DNA of 64,000 bases from Pseudoruegeria sp. SK021 (GTDB lineage Bacteria > Pseudomonadota > Alphaproteobacteria > Rhodobacterales > Rhodobacteraceae): contig NZ_MTBG01000001.1 of the NCBI RefSeq assembly GCF_002119405.1, positions 372,001 through 436,000 on the forward strand. Direction: 5' to 3'. This document shows positions 26,555 to 34,602 of this stretch, one piece after another. Both the position numbers and the translations under genes were made by a program. The notes beneath the pieces are model-generated. The model worked only from the letters and a program-made list of their open reading frames with translations, was not told the origin of the DNA and made no database searches. How positions within the stretch are numbered: the first letter of the stretch is position 1; each line of letters opens with the position of its first letter.

Positions 26555-28210
26555 ATGGCAGCCTACCAGTACGTCTATCACATGGATGGCGTCTCTAAAG
26601 CCTATCCCGGCGGCAAGAAATGCTTCGAGAATATTCGCCTGAACTTCTTGCCCGGCGTCAAAATCGGCGTCGTCGGCGTGAACGGGTCGGGGAAATCCAC
26701 CCTGATGAAGATCATGGCCGGACTCGACAAAGATTACACCGGGGAAGCGTGGGCCGCCGAGGGGGCCCGGGTCGGCTATCTGCCGCAGGAGCCGGAACTG
26801 GACCCCAGTCTCGACGTGCGCGGCAACGTCATGCTGGGTGTCGCCGACAAAAAGGCCATCTTGGATCGCTACAACGAATTGGCGATGAATTACTCGGACG
26901 AGACCGCCGATGAAATGGCGGCGCTTCAGGATGAAATCGACGCAGGCAACCTTTGGGACCTCGACAGTCAGGTCGACATTTCCCTCGAAGCCCTACGCTG
27001 CCCCCCTGATGATGCCGACGTCACATCGCTTTCAGGCGGTGAAAAGCGCCGGGTCGCGCTGTGCAAGCTGCTGCTTGATGCGCCCGACATGCTGCTGCTT
27101 GACGAGCCGACCAACCACCTTGACGCCGAAACCATCGCCTGGCTGCAAAACCACCTGATCGCCTATAAAGGCACGATCCTGATCGTCACCCACGACCGCT
27201 ATTTCCTTGATGACATCACGTCGTGGATTCTTGAGTTGGACCGTGGTCGCGGCATTCCGAACGAGGGCAATTATTCCACGTGGCTGGAAGCCAAGGCCAA
27301 ACGCCTGATGCAGGAATCCCGTGACGACAAATCCAAGCAAAAGACGCTGGAACGGGAACTGGAATGGATGCGGCAAGGCGCGAAAGCCCGCCAAGCCAAA
27401 TCCAAGGCCCGGATCAAGTCCTATAACGAAATGGCGGGTCAGTCCGAGCGCGAAAAGCTGGCCAATGCGCAGATCGTCATCCCGAACGGCCCGCGCCTTG
27501 GCGGCAAGGTGATCGAAGTCGAGGGCTTGAAAAAGCACATGGGCGACAAGCTGTTGATCGAAGACCTGACCTTTGCTCTGCCCCCCGGCGGTATTGTTGG
27601 CGTGATCGGCCCGAACGGCGCAGGTAAAACCACGCTCTTCCGGATGCTGACGGGACAAGAGCAGCCCGACGAAGGCACTGTTACATTCGGGGACACGGTG
27701 CAGTTGTCTTACGTCGATCAGGCCCGCGACGACCTCGATCCGAACGAAAACGTCTGGGAAGCCATCGCTGACGGTCTGGACGTGATCAAACTGGGCGACG
27801 CCGAAGTGAACGCCCGCGCGTATTGCTCGGCCTTCAACTTCAAGGGCTCGGACCAGCAGAAAAAGGTCAGCCTTCTGTCGGGGGGTGAGCGGAACCGCGT
27901 TCACATGGCCCGTCTGCTGCGCGAGGGCGGCAACGTCCTGCTGCTCGATGAGCCGACCAACGATCTCGACGTTGAGACCCTGCGGGCGCTGGAAGACGCG
28001 CTGGTGGACTTCGCGGGCTGCGCCGTGGTCATCTCGCACGACCGCTTCTTCCTCGACCGGATCTGCACCCACATCCTCGCCTTCGAAGGCGACGCCCATG
28101 TGGAATGGTTCGAAGGCAACTTCGCTGAATACGAAGAAGACAAGAAGCGGCGCCTCGGTGCCGACGCAGTGGAACCAAAGCGCATTCGCTTTAAAAAGTT
28201 CGCGCGCTAA
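26555..28210 (+). CDS. ettA: Energy-dependent translational throttle protein EttA (ABC-F)
   Basis: EttA is a soluble ABC-F ATPase that binds the ribosomal E site and gates the first step of elongation according to the ATP/ADP ratio. The 551-residue protein has two ABC domains: Walker A GVNGSGKSTLMK with signature LSGGEKRRVALC and LLLLDEPTNHLD, and Walker A GPNGAGKTTLFRM with LLSGGERNRVHMA and VLLLDEPTNDLD. Between them is the charged P-site tRNA interaction motif linker (KSKQKTLERELEWMRQGAKARQ cited in part: LERELEWMRQGAKAR). An EttA-specific arm insertion is present in domain 1. It has a GGAG ribosome site and a 68-bp gap from the holin; its transcription probably is independent. Confidence 0.95.
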   Translation: MAAYQYVYHMDGVSKAYPGGKKCFENIRLNFLPGVKIGVVGVNGSGKSTLMKIMAGLDKDYTGEAWAAEGARVGYLPQEPELDPSLDVRGNVMLGVADKKAILDRYNELAMNYSDETADEMAALQDEIDAGNLWDLDSQVDISLEALRCPPDDADVTSLSGGEKRRVALCKLLLDAPDMLLLDEPTNHLDAETIAWLQNHLIAYKGTILIVTHDRYFLDDITSWILELDRGRGIPNEGNYSTWLEAKAKRLMQESRDDKSKQKTLERELEWMRQGAKARQAKSKARIKSYNEMAGQSEREKLANAQIVIPNGPRLGGKVIEVEGLKKHMGDKLLIEDLTFALPPGGIVGVIGPNGAGKTTLFRMLTGQEQPDEGTVTFGDTVQLSYVDQARDDLDPNENVWEAIADGLDVIKLGDAEVNARAYCSAFNFKGSDQQKKVSLLSGGERNRVHMARLLREGGNVLLLDEPTNDLDVETLRALEDALVDFAGCAVVISHDRFFLDRICTHILAFEGDAHVEWFEGNFAEYEEDKKRRLGADAVEPKRIRFKKFAR

Positions 28211-28224
28211 TCTTAAGAAAATTT

Positions 28225-28259
28225 CAGTTGCCGAGTGTCCCGCGTGGCCTCGGCAACTG
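28225..28259 (+). terminator. Hairpin after ettA
   Basis: A perfect 11-bp stem, CAGTTGCCGAG with CTCGGCAACTG, loop 13 nt, begins 14 bp after the ettA stop. No T run follows on the plus strand (GACACACAC); on the minus strand it is followed by AAATTTTC. Confidence 0.5.
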
Positions 28260-28370
28260 GACACACACAGACGCATCGGGGCAAAATAAGCCTCCAGCGC
28301 GCACTGCCTGACCGACCCAAGGCAGACCAAATTATCTGAAAAATTGACGTTGCGATCAAACGACGGTGCA

Positions 28371-28404
28371 TCGCGCTGCTTGGCCTACAGCCACCGCAGC
28401 GCGA
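28371..28404. repeat. Nested inverted repeat between ettA and lepA
   Basis: TCGCGCTGC (28371-28379) pairs with GCAGCGCGA (28396-28404), and inner TGGC pairs with GCCA around CTACA. It lies in the intergenic stretch between the convergent 3' ends and has no obvious role. Confidence 0.5.
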
Positions 28405-28437
28405 GCGTGTTATCATTGTGTCGGCTGATAAAACACC

Positions 28438-28466
28438 AAACCCCAGACCGGACCGGTCTGGGGTTT
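28438..28466 (-). terminator. Terminator of lepA
   Basis: A perfect 14-bp inverted repeat, AAACCCCAGACCGG with CCGGTCTGGGGTTT, starts 28 bp after the lepA stop. On the minus strand it is followed by GGTGTTTTA, consistent with a Rho-independent terminator for lepA. Confidence 0.75.
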
Positions 28467-28493
28467 GGGTAACAGTCGCAGGCGGCCTTTGGT

Positions 28494-30296
28494 CTATTCG
28501 TCCATTTTCAACGCAGAGATAAACGCCTGCTGCGGAATCTCGACCTTGCCGAACTGGCGCATCTTCTTCTTACCGGCCTTCTGCTTATCCAGCAGCTTGC
28601 GCTTTCGCGTCGCGTCACCACCGTAGCATTTCGCGGTCACGTCCTTGCGCATCGCAGACAAGGTCTCGCGGGCGATGACACGGCCACCGATGGCGGCTTG
28701 GATCGGAATCTTGAACATATGGCGCGGGATCAGCTCTTTCAGCTTCTCGCACATGGCGCGGCCGCGTTGTTCGGCCCGGTCCCGGTGGACCATCATCGAC
28801 AAAGCATCCACGGGCTCATCATTGACCAGCACCTGCATCTTCACAAGGAAGTCTTCGCGGTAGCCTTCCATCTGATAGTCGAACGACGCATAGCCTTTGG
28901 TCACCGATTTCAGGCGATCGTAGAAGTCGAAGACGACCTCATTCAACGGCAGATCATAGACCACCATGGCGCGGGTCCCGGCATAGGTCATGTCCTGCTG
29001 AATACCGCGGCGGTCCTGACACAGCTTCAGAACATCGCCGAGATACTCGTCCGGCACCAGAATGGTTGCCTTGATGCGCGGCTCTTCGACCCGGTCGATG
29101 CTGGCGGGATCGGGCATGTCGGCCGGATTATGCAACTCAGTCATCGTGCCGTCGCGCTGATAGATCCGGTACACCACCGATGGTGCGGTGGTGATCAGGT
29201 CAATGTCATATTCCCGTTCGATCCGGTCGCGGATCACCTCAAGATGCAACAGCCCGAGGAAACCGCAGCGAAAGCCAAAGCCCAAGGCGGCTGAGGTTTC
29301 CATCTCGAAGGAAAAGCTGGCATCGTTCAGGGCCAGTTTCTCAATGGCATCGCGCAGGTCTTCGAACTCTGACGCATCGACAGGGAACAGGCCACAAAAC
29401 ACCACCGGCTGGGAGGGTTTAAAGCCCGGCAATGCCGCATCACACGGGCGTTTATCATGGGTGATGGTATCGCCGACCCGGGTGTCGCGAACCTGCTTAA
29501 TGGAGGCATTGAGATAGCCGATCTCGCCCGGCCCCAGCGACTTGGCCGAGGTCATGGAAGGGCGGTAGACGCCCACATCATCAACGTCGTAGATGCCACC
29601 GGTCTTCATCATGCGGATGCGGTCGCCCTTTTTCAGGACGCCATCGATGATCCGGACAATGACAATCACCCCGAGATACGTGTCGTATTTGCTGTCGACC
29701 AACATGGCCTTGAGCGGCGCATCTGGATCGCCGCTGCTGGGCGGGGGCAGCCGGGTCACGATGGCTTCCAGAACGTCTGGAATGCCGATCCCGGTTTTCG
29801 CTGAAATCTCGACCGCATCATGGGCTTCGATGCCGATCACGTCCTCAATCTGGGCGCGCACCCGCTCGGGGTCGGCCGCAGGCAGGTCAACCTTGTTCAG
29901 GACCGGCACGATTTCGTGGTTGGCTTCGATCGCCTGATAGACGTTGGCAAGGGTCTGGGCCTCGACCCCTTGGCTGGCATCAACGACCAAAAGCGAGCCT
30001 TCGACGGCCCGCATCGACCGGGACACCTCATAGCCGAAATCAACGTGGCCGGGGGTGTCGATCAGGTTGAGAACATAGGTATGACCATCCTTGGCGGGAT
30101 AATCGATCCGCACCGTATTGGCCTTAATGGTGATGCCCCGCTCGCGCTCAATATCCATTGAATCGAGCATTTGCGCCTTCATGTCCCGCTCGGCAACGGT
30201 GCCGGTGAGTTGAATGAGACGGTCGGCCAGGGTGGATTTCCCGTGGTCGATATGGGCAACGATGGAGAAGTTCCGGATGCGTGAAAGCTCTGTCAT
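28494..30296 (-). CDS. lepA: Elongation factor 4 (LepA)
   Basis: LepA is a ribosome-associated translational GTPase. The 600-residue protein, one more than E. coli LepA, has the G motifs [14 protein letters not shown], the switch [22 protein letters not shown], and [13 protein letters not shown], then domain II, the EF-G-like domains ([14 protein letters not shown]) and the LepA-specific C-terminal domain ending with [19 protein letters not shown] (cited in part) and [21 protein letters not shown] 30296 matches the family start [15 protein letters not shown]; a second ATG three codons upstream is also possible. Convergent with ettA through three hairpins. Confidence 0.97.
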   Translation of the reverse strand: MTELSRIRNFSIVAHIDHGKSTLADRLIQLTGTVAERDMKAQMLDSMDIERERGITIKANTVRIDYPAKDGHTYVLNLIDTPGHVDFGYEVSRSMRAVEGSLLVVDASQGVEAQTLANVYQAIEANHEIVPVLNKVDLPAADPERVRAQIEDVIGIEAHDAVEISAKTGIGIPDVLEAIVTRLPPPSSGDPDAPLKAMLVDSKYDTYLGVIVIVRIIDGVLKKGDRIRMMKTGGIYDVDDVGVYRPSMTSAKSLGPGEIGYLNASIKQVRDTRVGDTITHDKRPCDAALPGFKPSQPVVFCGLFPVDASEFEDLRDAIEKLALNDASFSFEMETSAALGFGFRCGFLGLLHLEVIRDRIEREYDIDLITTAPSVVYRIYQRDGTMTELHNPADMPDPASIDRVEEPRIKATILVPDEYLGDVLKLCQDRRGIQQDMTYAGTRAMVVYDLPLNEVVFDFYDRLKSVTKGYASFDYQMEGYREDFLVKMQVLVNDEPVDALSMMVHRDRAEQRGRAMCEKLKELIPRHMFKIPIQAAIGGRVIARETLSAMRKDVTAKCYGGDATRKRKLLDKQKAGKKKMRQFGKVEIPQQAFISALKMDE

Positions 30297-30506
30297 AGTC
30301 TGCATATGCTGTGGATTCGGGGAACGGTCAATGGCGCGATTCCTATGGCGTGGTCCGAACACGGGTCAAGATTGCGACCGCAAGCGGTTAGGACGCGCCG
30401 GTTGCGCACAGACCGAAGTTGAAATGCTGGACGGCGAACCTCAGCTCACCTACAACTTGTACGCACGGGTTCTGCATCCACAACCACTGGTCCAATTGGA
30501 GCCACG

Positions 30507-31148
30507 ATGAACGGAACGACAATCACGGTAGCGCAGCAAAAGGGCGGAAGCGGCAAGACGACACTGGCCGCCAATTTGGCCATTGAATTATTGGGGCGTG
30601 GATACCGGGTTGCCGTGCTGGATACCGATCCGCAAGGCTCGTTAGGGCGATGGTTCATGACCCGGCGCGCGCGGACAGCGAATGAGCCGGGCTTGGAGTT
30701 TGCCACGTCCAGCGCTTGGGGCGTCGGCTATGAATGCGAAAAATTGAAGAAGAACAATGATTTCGTGATCATCGATACGCCACCAAAAATTGACAGCGAT
30801 CTGCGTCCGGCGTTGCGGGAAAGCGATCTGGTCTTGGTTCCGGTGGCGACCAGCCATATGGATCTCTGGGCCACGGAAAGTGTGCTGGAGATGGTCGAAC
30901 GCGTCGACCGGCCGGTGCTTCTGGTGCTCAACCGGGCCTCAAGTCGGGCCAATCTGACCACAGAAGTCTCCGCGATTCTGGACGGCTTGTCAGTGCCGCG
31001 TGCCGCGACAGTCTTGGGCAACCGGGTGATCTTTGCCGAGGTGCTTGGTGAAGGACTGGGCGTCACCGAAAAAACCCGGGGCGGCGTGGCTGCGGCCGAG
31101 ATTTCCGCGCTGACCGATGAGGTCTTGGCGGTCCTTGCCCTCAACTGA
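30507..31148 (+). CDS. Orphan ParA/MinD-like ATPase
   Basis: A 213-residue P-loop ATPase of the ParA family, starting MNGTTITVAQQKGGSGKTT. The deviant Walker A KGGSGKT with both Lys residues is at about 13-19, followed by VLDTDPQGSLGRWF (Walker A' region) and FVIIDTPPK (Walker B). The short length and the absence of an N-terminal DNA-binding extension mark the small ParA/MinD-like subgroup. No parB or parS-like gene is nearby. It is divergent from lepA with 210 bp between. Roles of orphan ParA proteins include cargo positioning such as chemoreceptor clusters or carboxysomes; the cargo here is unknown. Confidence 0.88.
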   Translation: MNGTTITVAQQKGGSGKTTLAANLAIELLGRGYRVAVLDTDPQGSLGRWFMTRRARTANEPGLEFATSSAWGVGYECEKLKKNNDFVIIDTPPKIDSDLRPALRESDLVLVPVATSHMDLWATESVLEMVERVDRPVLLVLNRASSRANLTTEVSAILDGLSVPRAATVLGNRVIFAEVLGEGLGVTEKTRGGVAAAEISALTDEVLAVLALN

Positions 31149-31247
31149 TGCACGCCTTCCCAAGGAGGCTGTGACCAAGGTCTGCCCAAGAGATGCCCCC
31201 CCCGCAAGGGACAGTTCTGCCTGTAAAGACCGCTCAGAAACTGAAAC

Positions 31248-31265
31248 GGGGGCCCAAGGGCCCCC
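31248..31265 (-). terminator. Terminator of the cold-shock gene
   Basis: A perfect 8-bp stem GGGGGCCC / GGGCCCCC with an AA loop; on the minus strand it is followed by GTTTCAGTTTC. It lies 28 bp after the cold-shock gene stop, and between convergent genes. Confidence 0.65.
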
Positions 31266-31293
31266 GACAATTCCCGTTCCGATGATGTTCGGA

Positions 31294-31500
31294 TTAGGCG
31301 AGCGACAAGTTGATTGCGCTTTCGCGACCATCACGACCGGATTCGATATCGAAGGTCACTTTCTGGTTGTCGGCAAGGCCGGTCAGCCCAGAACGTTCTA
31401 CAGCAGAAATGTGCACGAACACATCTTTTCCGCCGGAATCAGGTGCGATAAAGCCGTAGCCTTTAGTGGTATTGAACCATTTCACGGTGCCATTGGCCAT
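31294..31500 (-). CDS. CspA family cold-shock protein
   Basis: A 68-residue single cold-shock domain, the standard size: MANGTVKWFNTTKGYGFI with RNP1 KGYGFI, then RNP2 VFVHIS, and a conserved LTGLADNQKVTFDIESGRDG segment (cited as LTGLADNQKVTF). Such proteins bind single-stranded RNA and act as RNA chaperones or transcription antiterminators. The AGGAG site is 11 nt upstream of the ATG. The about 300-bp gap upstream carries a 7-bp stem hairpin near 31551-31579 which could be part of a structured 5' leader, as in other csp genes. Confidence 0.95.
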   Translation of the reverse strand: MANGTVKWFNTTKGYGFIAPDSGGKDVFVHISAVERSGLTGLADNQKVTFDIESGRDGRESAINLSLA

Positions 31501-31807
31501 TTCCGTGGTCTCCTAGTTTGGTTTGCTGCCCACGATTTGCGGCAACTCGGCGTCAGTCTTGGCGAATCGATAACTGACGGCCGGTAGAACGGAGACAGTG
31601 GGTCGAGGCGGTAACGTTCGCGCGATTCTTGTGTCAGATTCTCGGTGTTTTGTAAACAGAAAATGCGGCAACTGCACCGTGCGGGACGACCAAGACCCCT
31701 GTGTTTGCGGGTGATATCAACGCGCCGCGCCTCGGCACGGCCAACTGGGTCTTGCCTTGCTGGTCCGTCCCGATAGTGTCACAGCGATCCGATCAAAAGG
31801 GACCAAG
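31501..31807. other. Intergenic stretch between cold-shock gene and thioesterase, with leader hairpin
   Basis: This 307-bp gap separates divergent genes and should hold both promoters. The cold-shock side carries an inverted repeat CGTCAGT (31551) / ACTGACG (31573). An A/T-rich patch at 31640-31665 (TGTTTTGTAAACAGAAAATG) is the best candidate for core promoter sequences. No coding frame was supported. Confidence 0.5.
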
Positions 31808-32209
31808 ATGGATACTGATGGCGCGCCCCAAGGCGAACTGACACTGAGGACGCTGGCCATGCCGGCGGATGTGAACGTCAACGGCGATATCTTTGGCGGA
31901 TGGGTTCTAAGCCAAATGGATATCGCGGCCGGTATTGTCGGCGGCACCCGGGCTCAGGGGCGCGTCGCGACAATTGCCATCGATGCCATGAAATTCATCC
32001 GCCCCGTCAAGGTTGGCGATGTGTTGTGCATCTATGCCCGGGTTGACCGGGTCGGACGCACATCCATGGGCATAGCATTAGAGGCTTGGGTCCTGCGCAA
32101 TCGCCATGGCGCGCGCGAAAAAGTGACCGAAGGCACGTTCACGTTTGTTGCCATTGACGAAGAGGGGCGCCCCCGTCCAGTGCCCGATGCGGAAAGCATG
32201 CAGGGCTGA
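31808..32209 (+). CDS. Acyl-CoA thioesterase (YciA-like, hotdog fold)
   Basis: A 133-residue hotdog-fold thioesterase that hydrolyses acyl-CoA to the free acid and CoA in the cytoplasm. It shows the family sequence ADVNVNGDIFGGWVLSQMDI with the conserved Asp and Asn/Gly, then AIDAMKFIRPVKVGDVLCIYARV (cited in parts) and EGTFTFVAIDEEGRPRPVP at the C-terminus, as in YciA. ATG 31808 was preferred because it matches the domain start. It is divergent from the cold-shock gene. The physiological substrate is not deducible. Confidence 0.9.
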   Translation: MDTDGAPQGELTLRTLAMPADVNVNGDIFGGWVLSQMDIAAGIVGGTRAQGRVATIAIDAMKFIRPVKVGDVLCIYARVDRVGRTSMGIALEAWVLRNRHGAREKVTEGTFTFVAIDEEGRPRPVPDAESMQG

Positions 32210-32509
32210 CACCGTCGTCGCCCTGCAAACTTTGCCAAGCGTGACTTAAATCTGAGCCCAATCAGAAAAGCTGGATTTCGGCGCAGGCAGCGGCGTCAGC
32301 GGCGGCTTGGCTGATGTCGGGGCGGAGGGAGGAACGGGTTGGGGCATTGTCCGGGGTCCTGGGTGAGGGAACTGTGGCGATGGGTCATTTCAGTGTCGTT
32401 CTACACCTCTGATTTCTGCTCTCTCCCCGTCAAAATCAAGAGGGGGCCCAGAGGCAGCGCGCCGGGGCAGGTTGGACTGTGGGAAAATTGTCAGATGATC
32501 GCCCTTAAC
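32210..32509. other. Intergenic stretch without a supported gene
   Basis: 300 bp between the thioesterase stop and the 3' end of the minus-strand small protein. A 40-codon minus-strand frame ending at 32262 (ISQAAADAAACAEIQLF at its end) has no start codon and could be a gene remnant, but I see no match. No clear terminator or promoter was recognised. Confidence 0.3.
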
Positions 32510-32845
32510 CTAGTCCCATTCGGACGCAGGCAAACGCTTTGGCGGCCAGTCATCTGGCTTTGGCGGCTGCAATTCGGTGACCCATTCTTTTTGCAGCGCA
32601 CTGAACTGACTGAACGCAACTTTCAACTTCAGGCGCCGGCGATAGACCGCGTCACGCTGGGCGCGCGACATGGTGCGCCATAGCTCAGTCTCTTGATAAG
32701 TCCCGAAATATTTCCGCCAATAGGCGGCTGCGAGCTTGTCGTTATTGACCGGACTGCCGGTGCCGGCGTCCCTAATCAGGCGCATATCGTCGTCGTTATC
32801 GAAGATTTGGCTGACCGCATTTCCCAACTGACTGAAGAGTCCCAT
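32510..32845 (-). CDS. Unrecognised small cytoplasmic protein
   Basis: A 111-residue protein starting MGLFSQLGNAVSQIFDNDDD and continuing with DAGTGSPVNNDKLAAAYWRKYFGTYQETELWRTMSRAQRDAVYRRR (cited in parts). It is rich in charged and aromatic residues with three predicted helices and a Pro/Trp-rich C-terminus (PPKPDDWPPKRLP), and has no signal peptide or membrane helix. I do not recognise a family. ATG 32845 has an upstream AGGAAAGG site and avoids a 178-residue low-quality N-terminal extension that would be in frame. The natural-looking composition and the ribosome site suggest a real gene. Function unknown. Confidence 0.6.
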   Translation of the reverse strand: MGLFSQLGNAVSQIFDNDDDMRLIRDAGTGSPVNNDKLAAAYWRKYFGTYQETELWRTMSRAQRDAVYRRRLKLKVAFSQFSALQKEWVTELQPPKPDDWPPKRLPASEWD

Positions 32846-33261
32846 GACGTCTGCCGCCTTTCCTGCACAGTGTTTGCCTGGGTTTGGGACTAAGACGGAA
32901 AGGTTTCCCGGCGGTTTCGAACCAGCGGGCGCATCGTTCAAATGCAATGAAAATCCCGGGGCGGGTCGGCGGAATTTGGCCGGCTTGGCGGCGTCGGACA
33001 ATCGTCGGACTTTTATCGGACTTTCGTCGGGCCCGTGCGGCCCCTTCCTGCGCACAAGAAACCGATCTGAGGCCGTCTTGCAGCCCCGGATCAGTCCGGG
33101 CGCGACCTTGAATTGGGTTGATCTGATCCGGGGCGCATGTTTGAAGCCTTCACATAACGGGTCAGATCCGCCGGGCATGTCTGACAGCCGCCATAATATG
33201 GGGGCTGGGCGGGCGCCCCTGATCCCGCGTGTTTGCCCCATTTCGATCAAGGACCCTTGCC
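32846..33261. other. Long intergenic region with repeat locus B and a short hairpin
   Basis: 416 bp between the divergent small gene (minus) and the PhnA-domain gene (plus). It contains four phased 11-bp repeat units (32993-33032) and a short hairpin CCCGGA/TCCGGG (33085-33100) with TCAG loop. The promoter of the PhnA gene should lie between 33110 and 33240. No further coding frame is supported. Confidence 0.6.
32993..33032. repeat. 11-bp phased repeat, locus B (RTCGGAC iterons)
   Basis: GTCGGAC occurs at 32993 and 33004, ATCGGAC at 33015 and GTCGGGC at 33026, each 11 bp apart, separated by AATC or TTTT/TTTC spacers. The consensus unit RTCGGACTTTY is the same as at 13018-13057 read on the minus strand. 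Confidence 0.75.
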
Positions 33262-33777
33262 ATGACCTGCCCCCTTTGCGCCACCGACGCCGCCTGCCTG
33301 CCCTATACCGTCGGCCCCTCGCCCCATGCCGGGCAGGTCGAACTTTGCGCTGTCTGCATCGATCAGATCGCGGGCACACCGGATCCGGCCCATTGGCGCG
33401 CCCTCAGCACGACCATGTGGTCCGAAGATCCGGCAATTCAGGTTCTGGCATGGCGGATGCTGGACCGGCTGTCATCAGAAGTCTGGACCCGCGACCTTCT
33501 GGAGATGCTGTATCTGGACGACGACACCCGCGCGTGGGCCGAGGCCGGACGCTTTCACGCAGGGGTGGTCCACCGTGATGCCAACGGCGTCACCCTCGAG
33601 ACCGGCGACACGGTGACTTTGATCAAGGACCTGACCGTCAAAGGTGCGGGCTTCACCGCGAAACGCGGCACATCCGTGCCCCGCATCAGCCTTGTCGCCG
33701 ACAACGCGGATCAGATCGAAGGCCGGGTCGAAGGACAGCGCATCGTCATCCTGACCGAATTCGTCAAAAAGCGCTGA
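33262..33777 (+). CDS. PhnA (YjdM-like) zinc-ribbon domain protein
   Basis: A 171-residue protein with an N-terminal treble-clef zinc ribbon made of two Cys pairs (CPLCATDAAC and LCAVC), then a linker helix and a C-terminal PhnA/YjdM beta domain (VVHRDANGVTLETGDTVTLIKDLTVKGAGFTAKRGT, cited in parts: DTVTLIKDLTVKG). Despite the name, members are not shown to be phosphonatases in general and the function is unknown. ATG 33262 has an AAGGA site upstream. It precedes tRNA-Ala on the opposite strand. Confidence 0.88.
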   Translation: MTCPLCATDAACLPYTVGPSPHAGQVELCAVCIDQIAGTPDPAHWRALSTTMWSEDPAIQVLAWRMLDRLSSEVWTRDLLEMLYLDDDTRAWAEAGRFHAGVVHRDANGVTLETGDTVTLIKDLTVKGAGFTAKRGTSVPRISLVADNADQIEGRVEGQRIVILTEFVKKR

Positions 33778-33808
33778 CGCGCCGCCATAGGGGCTGTAGC
33801 AAAGGGGA

Positions 33809-33884
33809 TGGTGGAGCCGATCGGGATCGAACCTGTGACCTCGTCCTTGCGAACGACGCGCGCTCCCAACTGAGCTACGGCCCC
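33809..33884 (-). tRNA. tRNA-Ala (anticodon CGC), degenerate or pseudo-tRNA
   Basis: A 76-nt tRNA with encoded CCA. The acceptor stem pairs GGGGCCG with CGGCTCC and includes the G3:U70 pair that specifies alanine. The anticodon loop is TTCGCAA, anticodon CGC, for GCG codons. The body is impaired: the D stem has T12-C23, the anticodon stem G31-G39, and the T stem ACAGG/CCGAT has C50-A64 and A51-G63. Four mismatches is many for a functional tRNA. GCG codons could be read by tRNA-Ala(UGC), which would allow decay. Confidence 0.75.
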
Positions 33885-33961
33885 TTGCAGATTAGGTGAG
33901 CATCCAGCGGGCGCGCGTCAAGATCGCCCCCCGGCCAACGCACAGGACGACGAGAGGCAAT

Positions 33962-34519
33962 ATGGACGACTATTTCTTTGGCTACGGATCCTTGGTGAAC
34001 CGATCGACCCACCACTACCCAGAGGCCAGCTTGGCGCGTCTGGCGGGCTGGCGACGGGTCTGGTGCCTGACGGATCAGCGGCCCGAGGCGTTTTTGTCGG
34101 TGCGCCGGGACCCTGCCACCACCATCGACGGGCTGATCGCGGCGGTGCCGCAGCGCGACTGGCAGGCGCTTGACCTCCGCGAGACCGGCTATCTGCGTCA
34201 TCCGGTGACCGAGGCGGTGCAGCACGCCCTGCCCACACCGCCGCAGGTACAGGTCTATGCCATTCCCGACGCCAGCATCCCGGGGCACGGCGGACATATC
34301 CTGCTGAGTTATCTGGATGTGGTCGTGCAGGGATTTCTGCAATGCTATGGACCCGCGGGCGCCGCGGCCTTCTTTGCCACCACTGATGGCTGGGACCGGG
34401 TGATCTTGGATGATCGCGCCAACCCGCTATATCCGCGCCACAGGGTGCTGACCGACGCGGAGCGGGCGGTAGTCGATACCGCGCTGACCGGCGTGCCAGC
34501 AGTCCTGAAGCCGCTGTAG
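33962..34519 (+). CDS. Gamma-glutamylcyclotransferase-like protein
   Basis: A 185-residue protein of the GGCT/ChaC/AIG2-like fold. It begins MDDYFFGYGSLVNRSTHHYP with the signature YGSLVN that binds the gamma-glutamyl moiety, and a mid-region RETGYLRHPVTE that contains the acidic catalytic position region. The C-terminal part (SYLDVVVQGFLQCYG) is like the ChaC/GGCT subgroup found in Rhodobacterales. It would release 5-oxoproline from gamma-glutamyl peptides such as glutathione; the exact substrate is uncertain. ATG 33962 has GAGAGG 6 nt upstream. It is adjacent to the tRNA gene. Confidence 0.8.
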   Translation: MDDYFFGYGSLVNRSTHHYPEASLARLAGWRRVWCLTDQRPEAFLSVRRDPATTIDGLIAAVPQRDWQALDLRETGYLRHPVTEAVQHALPTPPQVQVYAIPDASIPGHGGHILLSYLDVVVQGFLQCYGPAGAAAFFATTDGWDRVILDDRANPLYPRHRVLTDAERAVVDTALTGVPAVLKPL

Positions 34520-34565
34520 CGCCCCCTGCGCTCGCACAGCGGCGACCACAGGGCACAGACGCCAT

Positions 34566-34587
34566 GGCGCGGGACGACGCCCGCGCC
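34566..34587 (-). terminator. Hairpin between convergent cyclotransferase and gltX
   Basis: An 8-bp GC stem GGCGCGGG / CCCGCGCC with a 6-nt ACGACG loop, 15 bp after the gltX stop. Neither side has a T run, so termination is plausible but unproven. Confidence 0.4.
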
Positions 34588-34602
34588 GGGCATGTACAGG
34601 GT

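Noticed and set aside
27032-28330. 432-residue minus-strand frame across ettA
   Set aside because: Antisense to a complete ABC-F gene and rich in Val/His/Asp/Gly without motifs.
32262-32382. Short minus-strand frame ending ISQAAADAAACAEIQLF
   Set aside because: No start codon in a 40-codon frame and no recognisable match; possibly a remnant, but not supported.
32846-33379. N-terminal extension of the small minus-strand gene (to 289 residues)
   Set aside because: The extension is Arg-rich, antisense to the PhnA gene start, and reads through the 11-bp repeat array; ATG 32845 has a better ribosome site.
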